Assembly (NCBI GenBank): GCA_021286705.1
Contig: JAJTBW010000009.1
Coordinates: 1 to 40,308 of the forward strand
Origin: Sphingobacteriia bacterium
GTDB lineage: Bacteria > Bacteroidota > Bacteroidia > Bacteroidales > TTA-H9
DNA: 40,308 bases
Direction: 5' to 3'
Shown piece after piece: positions 25,484 through 35,900 of this stretch. Made by a program: the position numbers and the translations under genes. The notes below the pieces were generated by a model. That model did not search any database. It had not been told where the DNA came from and saw only the letters and a list, made by a program, of their open reading frames with translations. Position 1 is the stretch's first letter; each line of letters opens with the position of its first letter.

Positions 25484-27589
25484 ATGAAGAAACAGAGACT
25501 TTTACTTCTTTTAGTCCTATTAGGTTTCAGTTTTAGCACCTTTGCCGGTAATGTTGATATTGCAACTGCTCGTAAGGCAGGGCAAAACTATTACAGTGCA
25601 AAGTCAATAACTGATAACAGAAGCAATGCCATTGACGAAGAATTTGTAATTCAGGGTCAATCTGGAACTAGTTGCTATATCTTTAATTTTGCTGACGGTG
25701 GTTTTGTGATCATTTCAGCTGAAGATACATACAACCCAGTTATGGGATACTCCTTGCATGGAAAGTATGTTGAAGGTAAGATGCCGGATGGTTTTAACTA
25801 TCTGTTAAATACCTATAAATCGATGGTTGATTATCTAAGGGCTAATCCTGCTGACGCTACTTCAGAAATTAGTCAGGCATGGAATGCTTTAAAGAGTAAC
25901 CGTGCAGCTACTTATCCCAAAAATGGTTCTAAAGGGGTTAGTAACCTAATGATCTCAACATGGAATCAAGACGATCCCTACAATTATCTATGTCCTGAAG
26001 ATCCTGCTGGTCCAGGTGGTCACGTTTACGCTGGTTGTGTTGCAACAGCAATGAGTCAGGTAATGTTCTACTGGCGTTGGCCTGCTACCGGACAAGGTCA
26101 GTCAAGTTACTATGCTTCTGGTTATGGTACTCTTTCTGCAAACTATGGAACTACTGATTATCATTTTGACGGTATGGTTCATAACTCAGATAGTAAGTAT
26201 AACTTCTATGATGCTCAGCTACAATCTCATGCTGGTATCTCTGTTCGTATGGGCTATGCTCCCGATGGTTCTGGTGCGTTTTCATATAATGTACCATCAG
26301 CTTTAAAATCAAATTTCCGTTATGGTTCTGCTACTTATAAAGAGAGAACCGGTGTAGCACAAACTACATGGGAAAATTTAGTTAAAGGTGATTTGGATCA
26401 AAAGAAAGTAGTTTACTATAGTGGTCGTGATGTTGATAATGGTGGTCATGCTTTCGTTTGCACTGGTTACAATGATGATTCGCCAACGCTATTCTATTTT
26501 AACTTTGGATGGAGCGGCTCAGGCAATGGATATTACTCTATTAATGATGTGGGTGGTTTCTTTAATAGTCAGGCTATGGTTTATCAAATTAGCCCTAATG
26601 GGGAGTATCCAACATCTGCTCCAGAATCAAATGAATATACTAATATGGAAGGTACTATTGAAGATGGTAGTGGGCCTGTTGCTAATTACTTAGCTAACAA
26701 AACAACTACGTTTTTAATCAATCCTCAGACTGCTTATGACTCAGTAACCAAAATTAATTTGAACTTCAATCGTTTTGACCTTGGTACTGGTGATGTCCTA
26801 AAGATCTATGATGGTGTTGATGCTAATGCTACCTTGATTGGAACCTACGATGCAGCCAATGTGCCTGCCTCAATAACTTCTACTTCAAATAAGGTCTTTA
26901 TGGTGTTTACTACTGATGGTTCTGGTGAAGCCAATGGTTGGCTCTGTGAGTATTCAGCAGTTGAGCCTACTTGGTGTACCTCATCAAAGACCTTTACAGA
27001 ACCTACTGGTGTAATTAGTGATGGGTCTGGTACCTTCTACTATAAAGATAAAACTACCTGTATGTTTAAGATTAGTGTGCCTTATGCCTCTCAGATTACT
27101 CTTACTTTTAACTATTTCGATACCGAAGCTGATAAAGATATTCTGAAAGTTATGAATGCGGCAGCAGGTAATCAGTTAATTACTACTCTCAGTGGTTCAT
27201 ATTCAACTCCTCCTGCTCCTGTTGTCATTCCTAGTAGTAAAGCTACTCTGATGTTCCAAACTAATGATAACGTTCGTGGAAATGGGTGGGAACTTAATTA
27301 TGAAATTCTTAATGTTGGAATCGAGTCCCGTGACCTTCTAAGCAATTTCCGCTTATGGCCTAATCCTGTAAGTGATAACTTATATGTTGACTTTGATGTT
27401 GATAACAACCAGAATTTCCAACTGAAGCTGGTTGATTTGACTGGTAAGACTTTATTTACTGAGAATGTTGCCAATTACAGTGGCCATTATGAAACAACAG
27501 TTAATGTTAGAAACCTATCAGCAGGTATCTATTTCATGGTGGTTACCGGTGATAAAGGAACCTTTAGCCGTAAAGTGATCGTCAAGTAA
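25484..27589 (+). CDS. Secreted C10-family cysteine peptidase with CUB-like and T9SS sorting domains
   Basis: 701 residues from ATG at 25484, where a signal peptide begins (MKKQRLLLLLVLLGFSFSTFAG); an in-frame TTG at 25445 is rejected. The prodomain (about 23-150) contains VIISAEDTYNPVMGYS, as in streptopain-type precursors. The peptidase C10 domain has the nucleophile C185 in YAGCVATAMSQVMFYW and the catalytic H322 in DNGGHAFVCTGY, then FNFGWSGSGNGYYS. Two CUB-like domains follow (about 410-505 and 515-620; DVLKIYDG and KDILKVMN are the landmarks). The last about 75 residues (LWPNPVSDNLYVDF to KVIVK) are a type A T9SS sorting signal. The enzyme is expected to be secreted by the type IX system and fixed to or released from the surface for protein breakdown. 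Confidence 0.93.
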   Translation: MKKQRLLLLLVLLGFSFSTFAGNVDIATARKAGQNYYSAKSITDNRSNAIDEEFVIQGQSGTSCYIFNFADGGFVIISAEDTYNPVMGYSLHGKYVEGKMPDGFNYLLNTYKSMVDYLRANPADATSEISQAWNALKSNRAATYPKNGSKGVSNLMISTWNQDDPYNYLCPEDPAGPGGHVYAGCVATAMSQVMFYWRWPATGQGQSSYYASGYGTLSANYGTTDYHFDGMVHNSDSKYNFYDAQLQSHAGISVRMGYAPDGSGAFSYNVPSALKSNFRYGSATYKERTGVAQTTWENLVKGDLDQKKVVYYSGRDVDNGGHAFVCTGYNDDSPTLFYFNFGWSGSGNGYYSINDVGGFFNSQAMVYQISPNGEYPTSAPESNEYTNMEGTIEDGSGPVANYLANKTTTFLINPQTAYDSVTKINLNFNRFDLGTGDVLKIYDGVDANATLIGTYDAANVPASITSTSNKVFMVFTTDGSGEANGWLCEYSAVEPTWCTSSKTFTEPTGVISDGSGTFYYKDKTTCMFKISVPYASQITLTFNYFDTEADKDILKVMNAAAGNQLITTLSGSYSTPPAPVVIPSSKATLMFQTNDNVRGNGWELNYEILNVGIESRDLLSNFRLWPNPVSDNLYVDFDVDNNQNFQLKLVDLTGKTLFTENVANYSGHYETTVNVRNLSAGIYFMVVTGDKGTFSRKVIVK

Positions 27590-27610
27590 TTTCGATATAC
27601 TTTATTTATT

Positions 27611-27653
27611 GAGGGGTCGACTTATCCTAAAGTCGACCCCTCTTTTGTTTTTT
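27611..27653 (+). terminator. Terminator of the C10 protease gene
   Basis: A perfect 13 bp stem (GAGGGGTCGACTT / AAGTCGACCCCTC) with a 6 nt loop, then TTTTGTTTTTT, 21 bp after the stop. Confidence 0.95.
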
Positions 27654-27860
27654 CCAAGGTGGTGGTTTCATATGCTGTTTTGCTTATTTCTCTGAAGATA
27701 TTTTATACTCTGGATGAGAATGTCTTCAGATGAATATGATTAATGTGGTTCAATGACCTTTAATTATGGAGTTGTTAGTTTTAAGACTAAAAGATACTAT
27801 TGGTTTAACGATTATCTATTGAATCTTTATAGTCCCAATTTTACTCACAAAGCTTTGTCT

Positions 27861-27868
27861 TATCTTTG
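27861..27868 (+). promoter_or_regulatory. -7 element of the CCA-adding enzyme gene
   Basis: TATCTTTG then C, a perfect TAnnTTTG. The ATG at 27873 lies exactly 5 nt after it, as for the WbqC-like gene. No clear TTG was found at -33. Confidence 0.65.
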
Positions 27869-27872
27869 CAAT

Positions 27873-29300
27873 ATGATTGATTTTGGAGGTTTATTAGAGA
27901 ATAGGGTATTCTCAATAATTAGTCAGGAGACAGAGGCTATGGGTGCCCAGAGTTGGGTTATAGGCGGTTTTGTTAGAGATTTTATTCTCAGACGACCCTC
28001 GAAGGATGCGGATATCGTTATTTTAGGCGATGGAATAACATTAGCTAAAAGAGTTGCGGAACGATTGGGAAAAGGTGTTAAAGTTACTGTTTTTAAAACC
28101 TTTGGGACGGCTATGCTTCAAACTCCGGATGGATTGGAGGTTGAGTTTGTTGGTGCCCGAAAAGAGAGCTATCACCTGGATTCAAGAAAGCCTGATGTTG
28201 CTCCCGGTACTCTTGAGGATGACCAAAATAGAAGAGATTTTACTGTAAATGCCCTCGCCCTTAGTCTAAATAAACAAGATTTTGGTACACTCTCTGATCC
28301 ATTCGATGGTCTTGGTGATATGGAGATTCGTATTCTACGTACTCCACTTGACCCCGATATTACATTCAGTGACGACCCTCTAAGGATGATGCGCGCTGTT
28401 CGTTTTGCCGCTCAGCTGGATTATTCTATTCACCCTGAAACTTTCGATGCAATCAAAAGAAATATCCATCGTATTGATATTGTGTCTAAGGAGAGAATAG
28501 CCGAAGAGTTTAATAAACTTCTAATGTCACCCAGACCCTCGATTGGGATTTTATGGATGGAGAGGTCGGGTCTTCTTGAGAAAATACTTCCGGAGGTGTC
28601 GGGTCTTAAAGGGGCTCAATATATTGATGGGAAAGGTCATAAGGATAATTTTATTCATACCATGGAGGTGGTTGATAAAATTGTCACGATGACAGATAAT
28701 CTCTGGCTTCGATGGGCTGCCTTACTACATGATATCGGAAAACCTGCCACAAAACGATTCCAATCTCCAGGTGGGTGGACATTCCATGGTCATGAGGTTG
28801 TTGGCAGTCGAATGGTCACTCAACTATTTAAACGGATGAAGCTTCCTTTGAATGAGAAGTTAAAGTATGTTGAGAAGTTGGTGCTGCTACATCTTCGACC
28901 CATTGCCCTGGTAGAAGATAAAATAACCGATTCTGCATTACGTAGACTCATTGTCGATGCTGGCGAAGATTTAGATGATCTGCTTACTCTATGTAGCGCC
29001 GATATAACCTCGAAAAACGAAGCCAAGGTCAAAAGGTATCAGGCAAATTTTGAGATGGTCAAATTAAAACTTAGTGAAGTAGAGGAGAAAGATCATCTTA
29101 GAAATTGGCAGCCTCCAATAGATGGCGAATTGATTATGTCTACTTTTGGTCTTGCCCCCTGCAAAGAGGTAGGAATTATTAAAAATGTTATCAGGGAGGC
29201 TATACTAGATTGCCAGATTGATAATGACTATAATCAGGCTTATGATTTAATGCTAAAGGAGGGTGAAAGGTTAGGCCTTACCGTTGTAAAAAATGTCTGA
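27873..29300 (+). CDS. cca: CCA tRNA nucleotidyltransferase / poly(A) polymerase family with HD domain
   Basis: 475 residues from ATG at 27873; an in-frame ATG at 27753 lies upstream of the promoter element and adds 40 unrelated residues. The class II nucleotidyltransferase core has GG at 31-32 (VIGGFVRDFILRRPSKDADI), the metal-binding D45-x-D47, RRDFTVNALA at 120-129 and the template motif DDPLRMMRAVRFA at 167-179. An HD domain follows with H286-D287 in LLHDIGKPATKRF and a later HGHEVVGSRM. It adds or repairs the 3' CCA end of tRNAs; the HD domain may give phosphatase or phosphodiesterase activity. A tRNA-Val gene lies directly downstream and does not encode its own CCA end, which fits the need for this enzyme. 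Confidence 0.93.
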   Translation: MIDFGGLLENRVFSIISQETEAMGAQSWVIGGFVRDFILRRPSKDADIVILGDGITLAKRVAERLGKGVKVTVFKTFGTAMLQTPDGLEVEFVGARKESYHLDSRKPDVAPGTLEDDQNRRDFTVNALALSLNKQDFGTLSDPFDGLGDMEIRILRTPLDPDITFSDDPLRMMRAVRFAAQLDYSIHPETFDAIKRNIHRIDIVSKERIAEEFNKLLMSPRPSIGILWMERSGLLEKILPEVSGLKGAQYIDGKGHKDNFIHTMEVVDKIVTMTDNLWLRWAALLHDIGKPATKRFQSPGGWTFHGHEVVGSRMVTQLFKRMKLPLNEKLKYVEKLVLLHLRPIALVEDKITDSALRRLIVDAGEDLDDLLTLCSADITSKNEAKVKRYQANFEMVKLKLSEVEEKDHLRNWQPPIDGELIMSTFGLAPCKEVGIIKNVIREAILDCQIDNDYNQAYDLMLKEGERLGLTVVKNV

Positions 29301-29340
29301 TCGCGATGTGTAAATGCATGGTCAAATAAAAAAATCTTCC

Positions 29341-29348
29341 TATCTTTG
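29341..29348 (+). promoter_or_regulatory. -7 element of the tRNA-Val gene
   Basis: TATCTTTG then C (TAnnTTTG), 18 nt before the first base of the mature tRNA. Confidence 0.65.
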
Positions 29349-29366
29349 CAGCCCACTACCAATAAA

Positions 29367-29441
29367 GGGTTGTTAACTCAGTTGGTTTAGAGTGCCACCT
29401 TGACAGGGTGGAAGTCACTGGTTCGAGTCCAGTACAACCCA
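29367..29441 (+). tRNA. tRNA-Val(GAC)
   Basis: 75 nt cloverleaf. Acceptor GGGTTGT pairs with ACAACCC; the anticodon stem CCACC/GGTGG encloses the loop TTGACAG, giving anticodon GAC for valine. The T arm is ACTGG-TTCGAGT-CCAGT. The discriminator is A, and CCA is not encoded (ACA follows). Confidence 0.96.
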
Positions 29442-29444
29442 CAA

Positions 29445-29484
29445 AAAGCCTCGTTAATTTGTGTATAACAATTAACGAGACTTT
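29445..29484. terminator. Hairpin after tRNA-Val, probably bidirectional terminator
   Basis: CTCGTTAATT pairs perfectly with AATTAACGAG (29450-29459 / 29470-29479), and outer AAAG/CTTT extends it past one C-A pair that becomes G-U in minus-strand RNA. Minus-strand RNA ends in a run of five T (CTTTTTG); plus-strand RNA has only ACTTTCGCTTT. It may end the tRNA transcript and also stop readthrough from the arc genes. Confidence 0.55.
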
Positions 29485-29558
29485 CGCTTTCATGGGTGAT
29501 ATGAGAATATTATCCGTTATATGCCTCTTGTATCGTGTATCTTCCCCACCTCTCCCGG

Positions 29559-29616
29559 ATACAGTGGTTTCGACTACGCTCAACTATCGGTTCGGTGCCT
29601 GAGCGAAGTCGAAGGC
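29559..29616 (+). repeat. REP-like palindromic repeat, copy 1
   Basis: 58 bp, from ATACAGTGG to CGAAGGC. It contains the arms TTCGACTACGCTCA and TGAGCGAAGTCGAA (13 of 14 complementary) around a 17 nt centre. A second copy lies in opposite orientation at 40192-40249 with 52 of 58 bases the same. GC-rich compared with its surroundings. Confidence 0.85.
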
Positions 29617-29642
29617 AATTTGAGCGAAATCTAAGGCAATCT

Positions 29643-29672
29643 AAAAAAAAGGCCACCTAAAAGGTAGCCTTT
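29643..29672 (-). terminator. Terminator of the arcC-arcB unit
   Basis: AAAGGC(C)ACCT pairs with AGGT(A)GCCTTT. The single C-A mismatch becomes G-U in minus-strand RNA, where the hairpin is followed by a long T-run. About 20 bp past the arcB stop. Confidence 0.8.
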
Positions 29673-29691
29673 CTTTAAAATTAGATTGTTG

Positions 29692-30693
29692 TTATGCTCC
29701 CAGAGTGGCAACCATAACAGCTTTAATAGTATGAAGGCGGTTTTCAGCTTCATCAAAAACGATAGACATTCCTGATTCGAAAACATCCTCAGTAACTTCC
29801 ATTGCTTCGAGTCCGAATTTTTGATAGATATCTTCACCAACAACGGTTTCGCGGTTGTGGAAAGCAGGTAGACAGTGCATGAATTTTACTCTTGGATTAC
29901 CAGTTGCCTTCACAACATTCATGTTGATCTGATAAGGAGAAAGAAGCTTAATTCTCTCTTCCCAAACTTCAGCAGGCTCACCCATTGATACCCATACATC
30001 GGTATAGAGGAAATCAACGCCCTTAACACCCTCTTCAACATTCTCAGTTAAAGTGATCTTAGCACCTGTTTCCTTTGCTATTTCACGGCATTTAGCTACT
30101 AGTTCTTCTTCCGGCCATAGGTTCTTAGGGGCTACAGCTCTGAAATCCATACCCATCTTAGCAGCACCAACCATTAAGGAGTTACCCATGTTGTTACGAG
30201 CATCTCCAAGGTAAGCAAAAGCCATTTGATGTAAAGGTTTATCAGAGTGTTCCTGCATGGTTAGGAAGTCGGCAAGAATCTGTGTAGGATGAAACTCGGT
30301 TGTCAGACCATTCCATACGGGAACACCTGCATATTTACCTAAAGTTTCAACGATTTCCTGTGAATAGCCACGATACTCGATACCATCGTACATGCGACCT
30401 AATACGCGAGCAGTGTCCTTCATAGACTCTTTCTTTCCCATCTGTGATCCGGCAGGTCCAAGATAAGTAACGTGGGCACCTTGGTCAAGGGCAGCTACTT
30501 CGAAAGCACAACGTGTACGGGTTGAGTCTTTTTCGAAGAGGAGAACAATATTCTTTCCTTTTAATTTAGGTTGTTCTGTTCCAGCATACTTAGCAGCTTT
30601 AAGATCAGCTGAAAGTTGTAACATGTAACGAATTTCAGCCGGGGTAAAATCCAGAAGTTTCAGGAAGTTACGGTTACGGAGATTAAATGCCAT
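29692..30693 (-). CDS. arcB: Ornithine carbamoyltransferase (catabolic type)
   Basis: 333 residues, normal length for ArcB/ArgF. The carbamoyl-phosphate site STRTR is at 57-61 ([16 protein letters not shown]), HPTQ at 135-138, the ornithine-loop region TDVWVSMGE at 231-239 and HCLP at 273-276 ([13 protein letters not shown]). It interconverts citrulline plus phosphate with ornithine plus carbamoyl phosphate in the cytoplasm. Pairing with carbamate kinase 38 bp upstream in the same unit points to the catabolic direction, giving ATP from citrulline or arginine. Many Bacteroidota make arginine through an N-succinyl-ornithine enzyme instead, which also favours a catabolic role here. Arginine deiminase is not in the window. 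Confidence 0.92.
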   Translation of the reverse strand: MAFNLRNRNFLKLLDFTPAEIRYMLQLSADLKAAKYAGTEQPKLKGKNIVLLFEKDSTRTRCAFEVAALDQGAHVTYLGPAGSQMGKKESMKDTARVLGRMYDGIEYRGYSQEIVETLGKYAGVPVWNGLTTEFHPTQILADFLTMQEHSDKPLHQMAFAYLGDARNNMGNSLMVGAAKMGMDFRAVAPKNLWPEEELVAKCREIAKETGAKITLTENVEEGVKGVDFLYTDVWVSMGEPAEVWEERIKLLSPYQINMNVVKATGNPRVKFMHCLPAFHNRETVVGEDIYQKFGLEAMEVTEDVFESGMSIVFDEAENRLHTIKAVMVATLGA

Positions 30694-30731
30694 ATTATAC
30701 TTTAGTTTATGGTTATATAATTGAATTGAAA

Positions 30732-31676
30732 TTATTCAGCAAATATAACAGTTCCTGAGCCTTCTTTACCAAGTTCTGTGGCTGTAGTTATCATAGCCTC
30801 TTTTCCGCCATTCTCAACGAACTGAATACAAGCCATTACCTTAGGAGCCATACTTCCTGCAGCAAAGTGTCCTTCTGAATAGAGTTTCTTAGCCTCAGTC
30901 AAAGAGATTCTATTAAGTGCCTGCTCGTTTTCTTTTCTGTAGTTGATGTAAACCTTTGGTACATCAGTAAGAATGATAAACATATCAGCATGAATCTGGG
31001 TAGCTAATAAACTTGATGCTAGGTCTTTATCAATAACAGCATCAATTCCCTGTAGCTTGTTCTCTTTTACATAAAAAACAGGGATACCACCACCTCCAAC
31101 GGTGATAATGATTTGGCCATCGCGAGCAAGTTTCTCGATCGACTTGATATTGTTGATTCTAACTGGTTTGGGTGAGGCAACAACTTTTCTCCAACCTCTT
31201 CCCCTTGGGTCTTCTGCATAGGTTGATTTATTGTTGGCTGCTAATCTATCTGCATCCTCCTTGGTGTAATATGGTCCTACTGGTTTGGTTGGATTTTGGA
31301 AAGCAGGGTCATTCTTGTCAACAATAACCTGAGTTACAAGAGTCAGAATGTCACGCTCCATGTTATTCTCTTCAAGAACATTTCTTAGCTGTTGTTCAAT
31401 CATATATCCAATAGAACCCTGTGTCTCTGCAACACAAAAGTCGATTGGTTGTGAAGGAATCCCAAACATCTTCTCTCCACCTTCATGTTGAAGAAGAACA
31501 TTACCTACCTGGGGTCCGTTACCATGGCCAAGTACGATATCATAATCATTTTTTAGGAGTGGGAATAGGTGTTGGCATGTCTCGTAAACGTTTGCTTCCT
31601 GCTCATCAATTGTCCCCTTCTGGTCGCCGCGAAGTAGTGCGTTTCCTCCGAAGGCAATAACCGCTAATTTCTTCAT
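30732..31676 (-). CDS. arcC: Carbamate kinase
   Basis: 314 residues, standard length. The amino-acid-kinase fold begins [20 protein letters not shown] (phosphate-binding glycines), followed by [31 protein letters not shown] [17 protein letters not shown], the cluster [14 protein letters not shown] and the end [15 protein letters not shown]. It transfers phosphate from carbamoyl phosphate to ADP, yielding ATP, ammonia and CO2. First gene of the arcC-arcB unit. The sequence upstream holds a terminator-like hairpin in the likely leader (31745-31783) rather than a clear TAnnTTTG promoter. Confidence 0.95.
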   Translation of the reverse strand: MKKLAVIAFGGNALLRGDQKGTIDEQEANVYETCQHLFPLLKNDYDIVLGHGNGPQVGNVLLQHEGGEKMFGIPSQPIDFCVAETQGSIGYMIEQQLRNVLEENNMERDILTLVTQVIVDKNDPAFQNPTKPVGPYYTKEDADRLAANNKSTYAEDPRGRGWRKVVASPKPVRINNIKSIEKLARDGQIIITVGGGGIPVFYVKENKLQGIDAVIDKDLASSLLATQIHADMFIILTDVPKVYINYRKENEQALNRISLTEAKKLYSEGHFAAGSMAPKVMACIQFVENGGKEAMITTATELGKEGSGTVIFAE

Positions 31677-31744
31677 AATTAATACTTAATAAGATGTAAA
31701 AATGATATAATTTCCTTAATAATAGTATATAAACCCACCTCAGG

Positions 31745-31783
31745 AAAAAAGAAAAAAGGGTAAGAGCTTCTGTTCTTATCCTT
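31745..31783 (-). terminator. Terminator-like hairpin in the arcC upstream region
   Basis: AAGGGTAAGA and TCTTATCCTT pair over 10 bp with an 8 nt loop. On the minus strand it is followed by TTTTTTCTTTTTT, but one pair is A-C there. It lies about 70 bp before the arcC start, so it could be a leader attenuator or the end of an unseen transcript. The rest of 31784-32075 shows no gene. Confidence 0.35.
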
Positions 31784-32075
31784 TCGCGCTTTCTCTGCGG
31801 AGAGCACACAAAGCTATGAAGATTTAGTGAAACTATCATCTTATTGAAAAAAATCTTTGCAAACGATTGTTTTAATGATAATCTTGATAATTAGGCCTCT
31901 GAAACGGAATTGATTAAAAGATTATTAAGATATGTAACTGAATTCTATGAAATACGTCATACTATTGTCAATTCATGTTATTTCTGTTCGCCTGTGATAA
32001 GTCGATTAACCTATGTGGGAATGATGTGATTCACTGTCTAGCTTTATTTATTTGATCATTAAACAATTAATTCAG

Positions 32076-32948
32076 ATGCAACTAACAATTAGTGGTCTTA
32101 GTAAAACCTATGCAAACGGCACAAGAGCCCTGCATGATATTAATCTAAGAATGAATACTGGAATGTTTGGACTTGTTGGGCCAAACGGTGCTGGGAAATC
32201 AACTTTAATGCGCACTTTAGCTACTTTACAGGATGCTGATCATGGAAGTGTCTTCCTTGATGAATTAGATGTTTTGAATGATAAAACGGCTGTCCGGAAA
32301 ATACTAGGTTATTTGCCTCAGGAGTTCGGTCTCTACCCAAAGGTTAATGCGGAGGTTTTGCTAAATCATATTGCTGAAATGAAAGGTATTGCCGCCAAAG
32401 CAGAACGAAAAGAGCTGGTGGAATGGCTTCTCAATAAAACTAATCTTTACCAGTTTAGGAAGAAAAACCTTGGCGGATTCTCTGGTGGTATGAAACAACG
32501 GTTTGGCATAGCCCAGGCATTAATAGGAAACCCTAAACTCATTATTGTGGATGAGCCAACTGCCGGGCTGGATCCGGCTGAGCGTAATAGATTTCATAAT
32601 TTACTCAGTGAGATTGGTGAAAATGTTATTGTTATCTTATCTACTCATATCATTGAGGATGTAAAGAGTCTATGCAATCAAATGGCGATTATTAATCTGG
32701 GTGAGGTTTTGTTGCAAGGACATCCTGATGAGGTTATTCAACAATTAAATGGCAAGGTTTGGCGAAAACTGATCAATAAAAGCGATCTTACCAATATGGC
32801 AGGAATAGAGATCATCTCTTCAAGACTCTTGAGAGGAATGATTGAGGTAACAGTTGTCTCTGACTCATTGCCGGATAGTGGTTTTGTTCTTGCAGAACCT
32901 GGGCTTGAGGATGTCTATTTTTCATACGTCAGAAATATAAACCAGTAA
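32076..32948 (+). CDS. ABC transporter ATP-binding protein
   Basis: 290 residues from ATG at 32076; an in-frame TTG at 32052 adds eight residues and is not preferred. Walker A GPNGAGKST is at 35-43, the Q-loop is in YLPQEFGLYP (79-88), the signature FSGGMKQR at 135-142, Walker B LIIVDE at 155-160 and the switch His at 191 (LSTHIIED). After about 215 comes the extra C-terminal domain seen in ABC-2 (drug, lipid or Na+ export) ATPases. It powers the permease encoded 3 bp downstream. The substrate is unknown. Confidence 0.93.
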   Translation: MQLTISGLSKTYANGTRALHDINLRMNTGMFGLVGPNGAGKSTLMRTLATLQDADHGSVFLDELDVLNDKTAVRKILGYLPQEFGLYPKVNAEVLLNHIAEMKGIAAKAERKELVEWLLNKTNLYQFRKKNLGGFSGGMKQRFGIAQALIGNPKLIIVDEPTAGLDPAERNRFHNLLSEIGENVIVILSTHIIEDVKSLCNQMAIINLGEVLLQGHPDEVIQQLNGKVWRKLINKSDLTNMAGIEIISSRLLRGMIEVTVVSDSLPDSGFVLAEPGLEDVYFSYVRNINQ

Positions 32949-32951
32949 GCT

Positions 32952-35900
32952 ATGCTGTTACAGATTGCACGATTCGAGTTGCTTTACCGTCTTAGACGGC
33001 CTGCAACATGGTTATATTTTATCTTGTTTCTGACCATCTGTCTTCTTATGGTTATGGTAGAGGGGGTAACAGTAGGAGGAGTCCCTTCAGCCGCAAATAA
33101 GAATGCGCCCTATAGTATCGCATTAGTCATGGGCATCTTTACCGCCTTTGGTATTATGGTCACCTCTGCAATGATGAGTACTCCGATTATTCGCGATTTC
33201 GAGCACTCTACTCATCCTCTTATCTTCAGCCTGCCGATCTCTAAATGGCAATATCTGGGTGGTCGGTATTTGGGATCGTTGATAATGACTTTGTTTGTCT
33301 TTCTCTCTTTACCCATCGGCCTTATGCTTGGCTATGGCCTAAGTTTGATATTTGGACTGCATGTTGATAAGTTTGGACCGTTCTCGTTATGGTCATACTT
33401 TCAACCTTTTCTATTTATAGCCATCCCAAATATTCTGTTTGCCGGTTCAGTATTCTTTGCTCTGTCGACGCTGACAAAAAAAGTGGTATATAGTTATTTA
33501 GGGAATATCGTATTGCTTGTTGGTTATGTTGTTGCTATTAACCTTATAGGCGACATGGATAATCTCAAAATAGCTGCTTTGTTTGACCCTTTTGGTATTA
33601 TCTCTTTGCAACAAATAGTTAGGTACTGGACTGTCAGTGAGTTTAATACTCTTTTGGTAACTCCTGACTGGTTATTTATGCTAAATAGAGTTATTTGGAT
33701 TGGTTTCGGTTCACTTCTAATGGCTTTTACCCTATGGAAGTTTAGTTTCACTCTTCCTCGTACTAGAAAAGCTAAAGCTAAGATTGATGAGATTTCTAGC
33801 CTCAAGAGTTCATTAAATGACCTCCTGCCGAAATCAATTCAACGATTTTCATTCTCAGGTCATCTGAAGATGATGGTTAAACAGGCCTGGTTGTATTTTG
33901 TAGGTATTATAAAAGATATTGCATTTGTTGCCATAATGCTTGCAGGTGTCGGACTGGTAGCGTCCGGAGCAATATCAATGGGCTCACGTTACAGTACAGA
34001 CTATTTACCCGTCACCTATTCTATGCTGGAGTCATTGGGCGGAAGTTTTGTGCTTTTTATCTATATAATTCTAACATTCTATTCAGGAGAGCTTATCTGG
34101 AAGGAGCGATCTGTTAAACTAAATCAGATATATGATACTTTCCCTGTCCCTGATTGGTTGAGCTATTCAGCTAAGTTTTTAGGAATGGTGTTTTTGACCC
34201 TCTTCATGCTACTTCTGCTGATGATCATTTGTATTGGAGTTCAGGTAAGTCATAGTTACTATTATTTTGAGATAGGGCAGTATTTATTCTCTCTTTTTGT
34301 TTTGGAGTTTTCATCATATCTGCTTTTAATTCCTGTAATTCTGCTGATTCATGCTCTTTCGCCAAACAAGTTTGTAGGGTTTGTCATTGTCATGGTATAC
34401 TATCTCCTAAGTTCGGCTTTACCGGGTATTGGGGTAGATGATCGCTTGTTTGTGCCTTTGAGTGGCTCTAGCTATGTCTACAGTGATATGAATGGTTATG
34501 GAGATTATTTGACAAGCTTTTTCTGGTTTACCCTATACTGGGGCTTTTTCTCTGTAATGTTATGGTTAATTGGCAACGCCGCTCTGCCACGGGGTACTGA
34601 AACTACCTTTAAAAGCATTATTAACAGAGTTAGGTATCGTTTTAAAAAAAGAGGATTGAAATACTCGTTAATTGTTGCACTAGTTGGGTTCTTATTTTCA
34701 GGAGGATTTATCTGGTATAATACTCATGTGATAAATAAGTTCTATAGCACAAAGGATGGTGAGAAACTTGCCGTTAAATTTGAGAATAGTTACAAGTTCC
34801 TAAAAGCAAAGGCTCAGCCAAATATTACTGCCTGTGATGTTAACGTGGATATATTTCCTGATGAAAGGCGAGTTGAGATAAATGGTCAGTTTTGGTTGAA
34901 AAATACTACCAAAATTCCCGTTGATACAGTCTATCTCAATCTTCCTGCAGGTACGATTTTATCTCTTAGCGACCTGAGAGTTGGTGGTGTAAAGGCCGAT
35001 TTGGTTGATCCTTATTTTGGACTTTATAAGATTAATTTAAAGAGTCCTATGAAATCGGGTGATAGCTCTTTGCTTATTTTTAAGTATAAACTGGAACCGA
35101 AAGGATTTAGTGCTGATGGCCCTGAGACATGGTTAGCTGGCAATGGCTCATTCTTCAATAGCAAGGAGGTTCTGCCAGTTGTAGGATACAATGCGGATCA
35201 AGAGTTATCAAGCAAAGACAAACGTAAGAAGTATAATCTGCCTGTTAAGCCTGGGATGCCCCCAATCAATGATACTGCCATGTGGTATAATACCTATCTT
35301 GGAAACGATGGACATTGGATTGACTTTAAAGCCACAGTAAGCACAAGTAGTTCGCAGATTGCTCTTGCGCCTGGTGAATTGAAGAAGCAATGGAAAGTAG
35401 GGGATAGGAACTACTATAGATATGAATCTAAATCGAAGATTCTGAACTTCTATTCCTTCCTCTCTGCGAGGTATGAGGTTAAGAAGGAGGATTACAAAGG
35501 GATATCGCTTGAGATCTATTATCACAAAGGTCACGAGTATAATCTTCAGAGTATGTTTAAGGCGATGAAGTCTAGTTTGGATTACTTCCAGAAGAATTTT
35601 AGTCCTTATCAGAATAATACGCTTAGAATAGTTGAGTTTCCCAGATATGCTTCATTTGCGCAGAGTTTTCCCGCAACGATACCATACAGTGAGTCTATTG
35701 GGTTTATTGCCGATCTACGTGATAAAGATGCGATAGACTATATCTTTTATGTGACTGCCCATGAGATTGCGCATCAATGGTGGGCTCATCAGGTCATTGG
35801 GGCTAATGTTCAAGGTGCAACACTAATGAGTGAGGCGTTGGCTCAGTATTCGGCCTTGATGGTCATGGAGAAAGAGTATGGCAAAGGTAAAATGAGGCGG

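Noticed and set aside
29408..29602. Plus-strand frame over the end of tRNA-Val and the REP-like repeat
   Set aside because: Starts inside the tRNA and runs through a hairpin and a palindrome; not a plausible gene.
29527..29640. Insertion-sequence remnant
   Set aside because: Only a short palindromic repeat; no transposase frame, no terminal repeats with target duplication.
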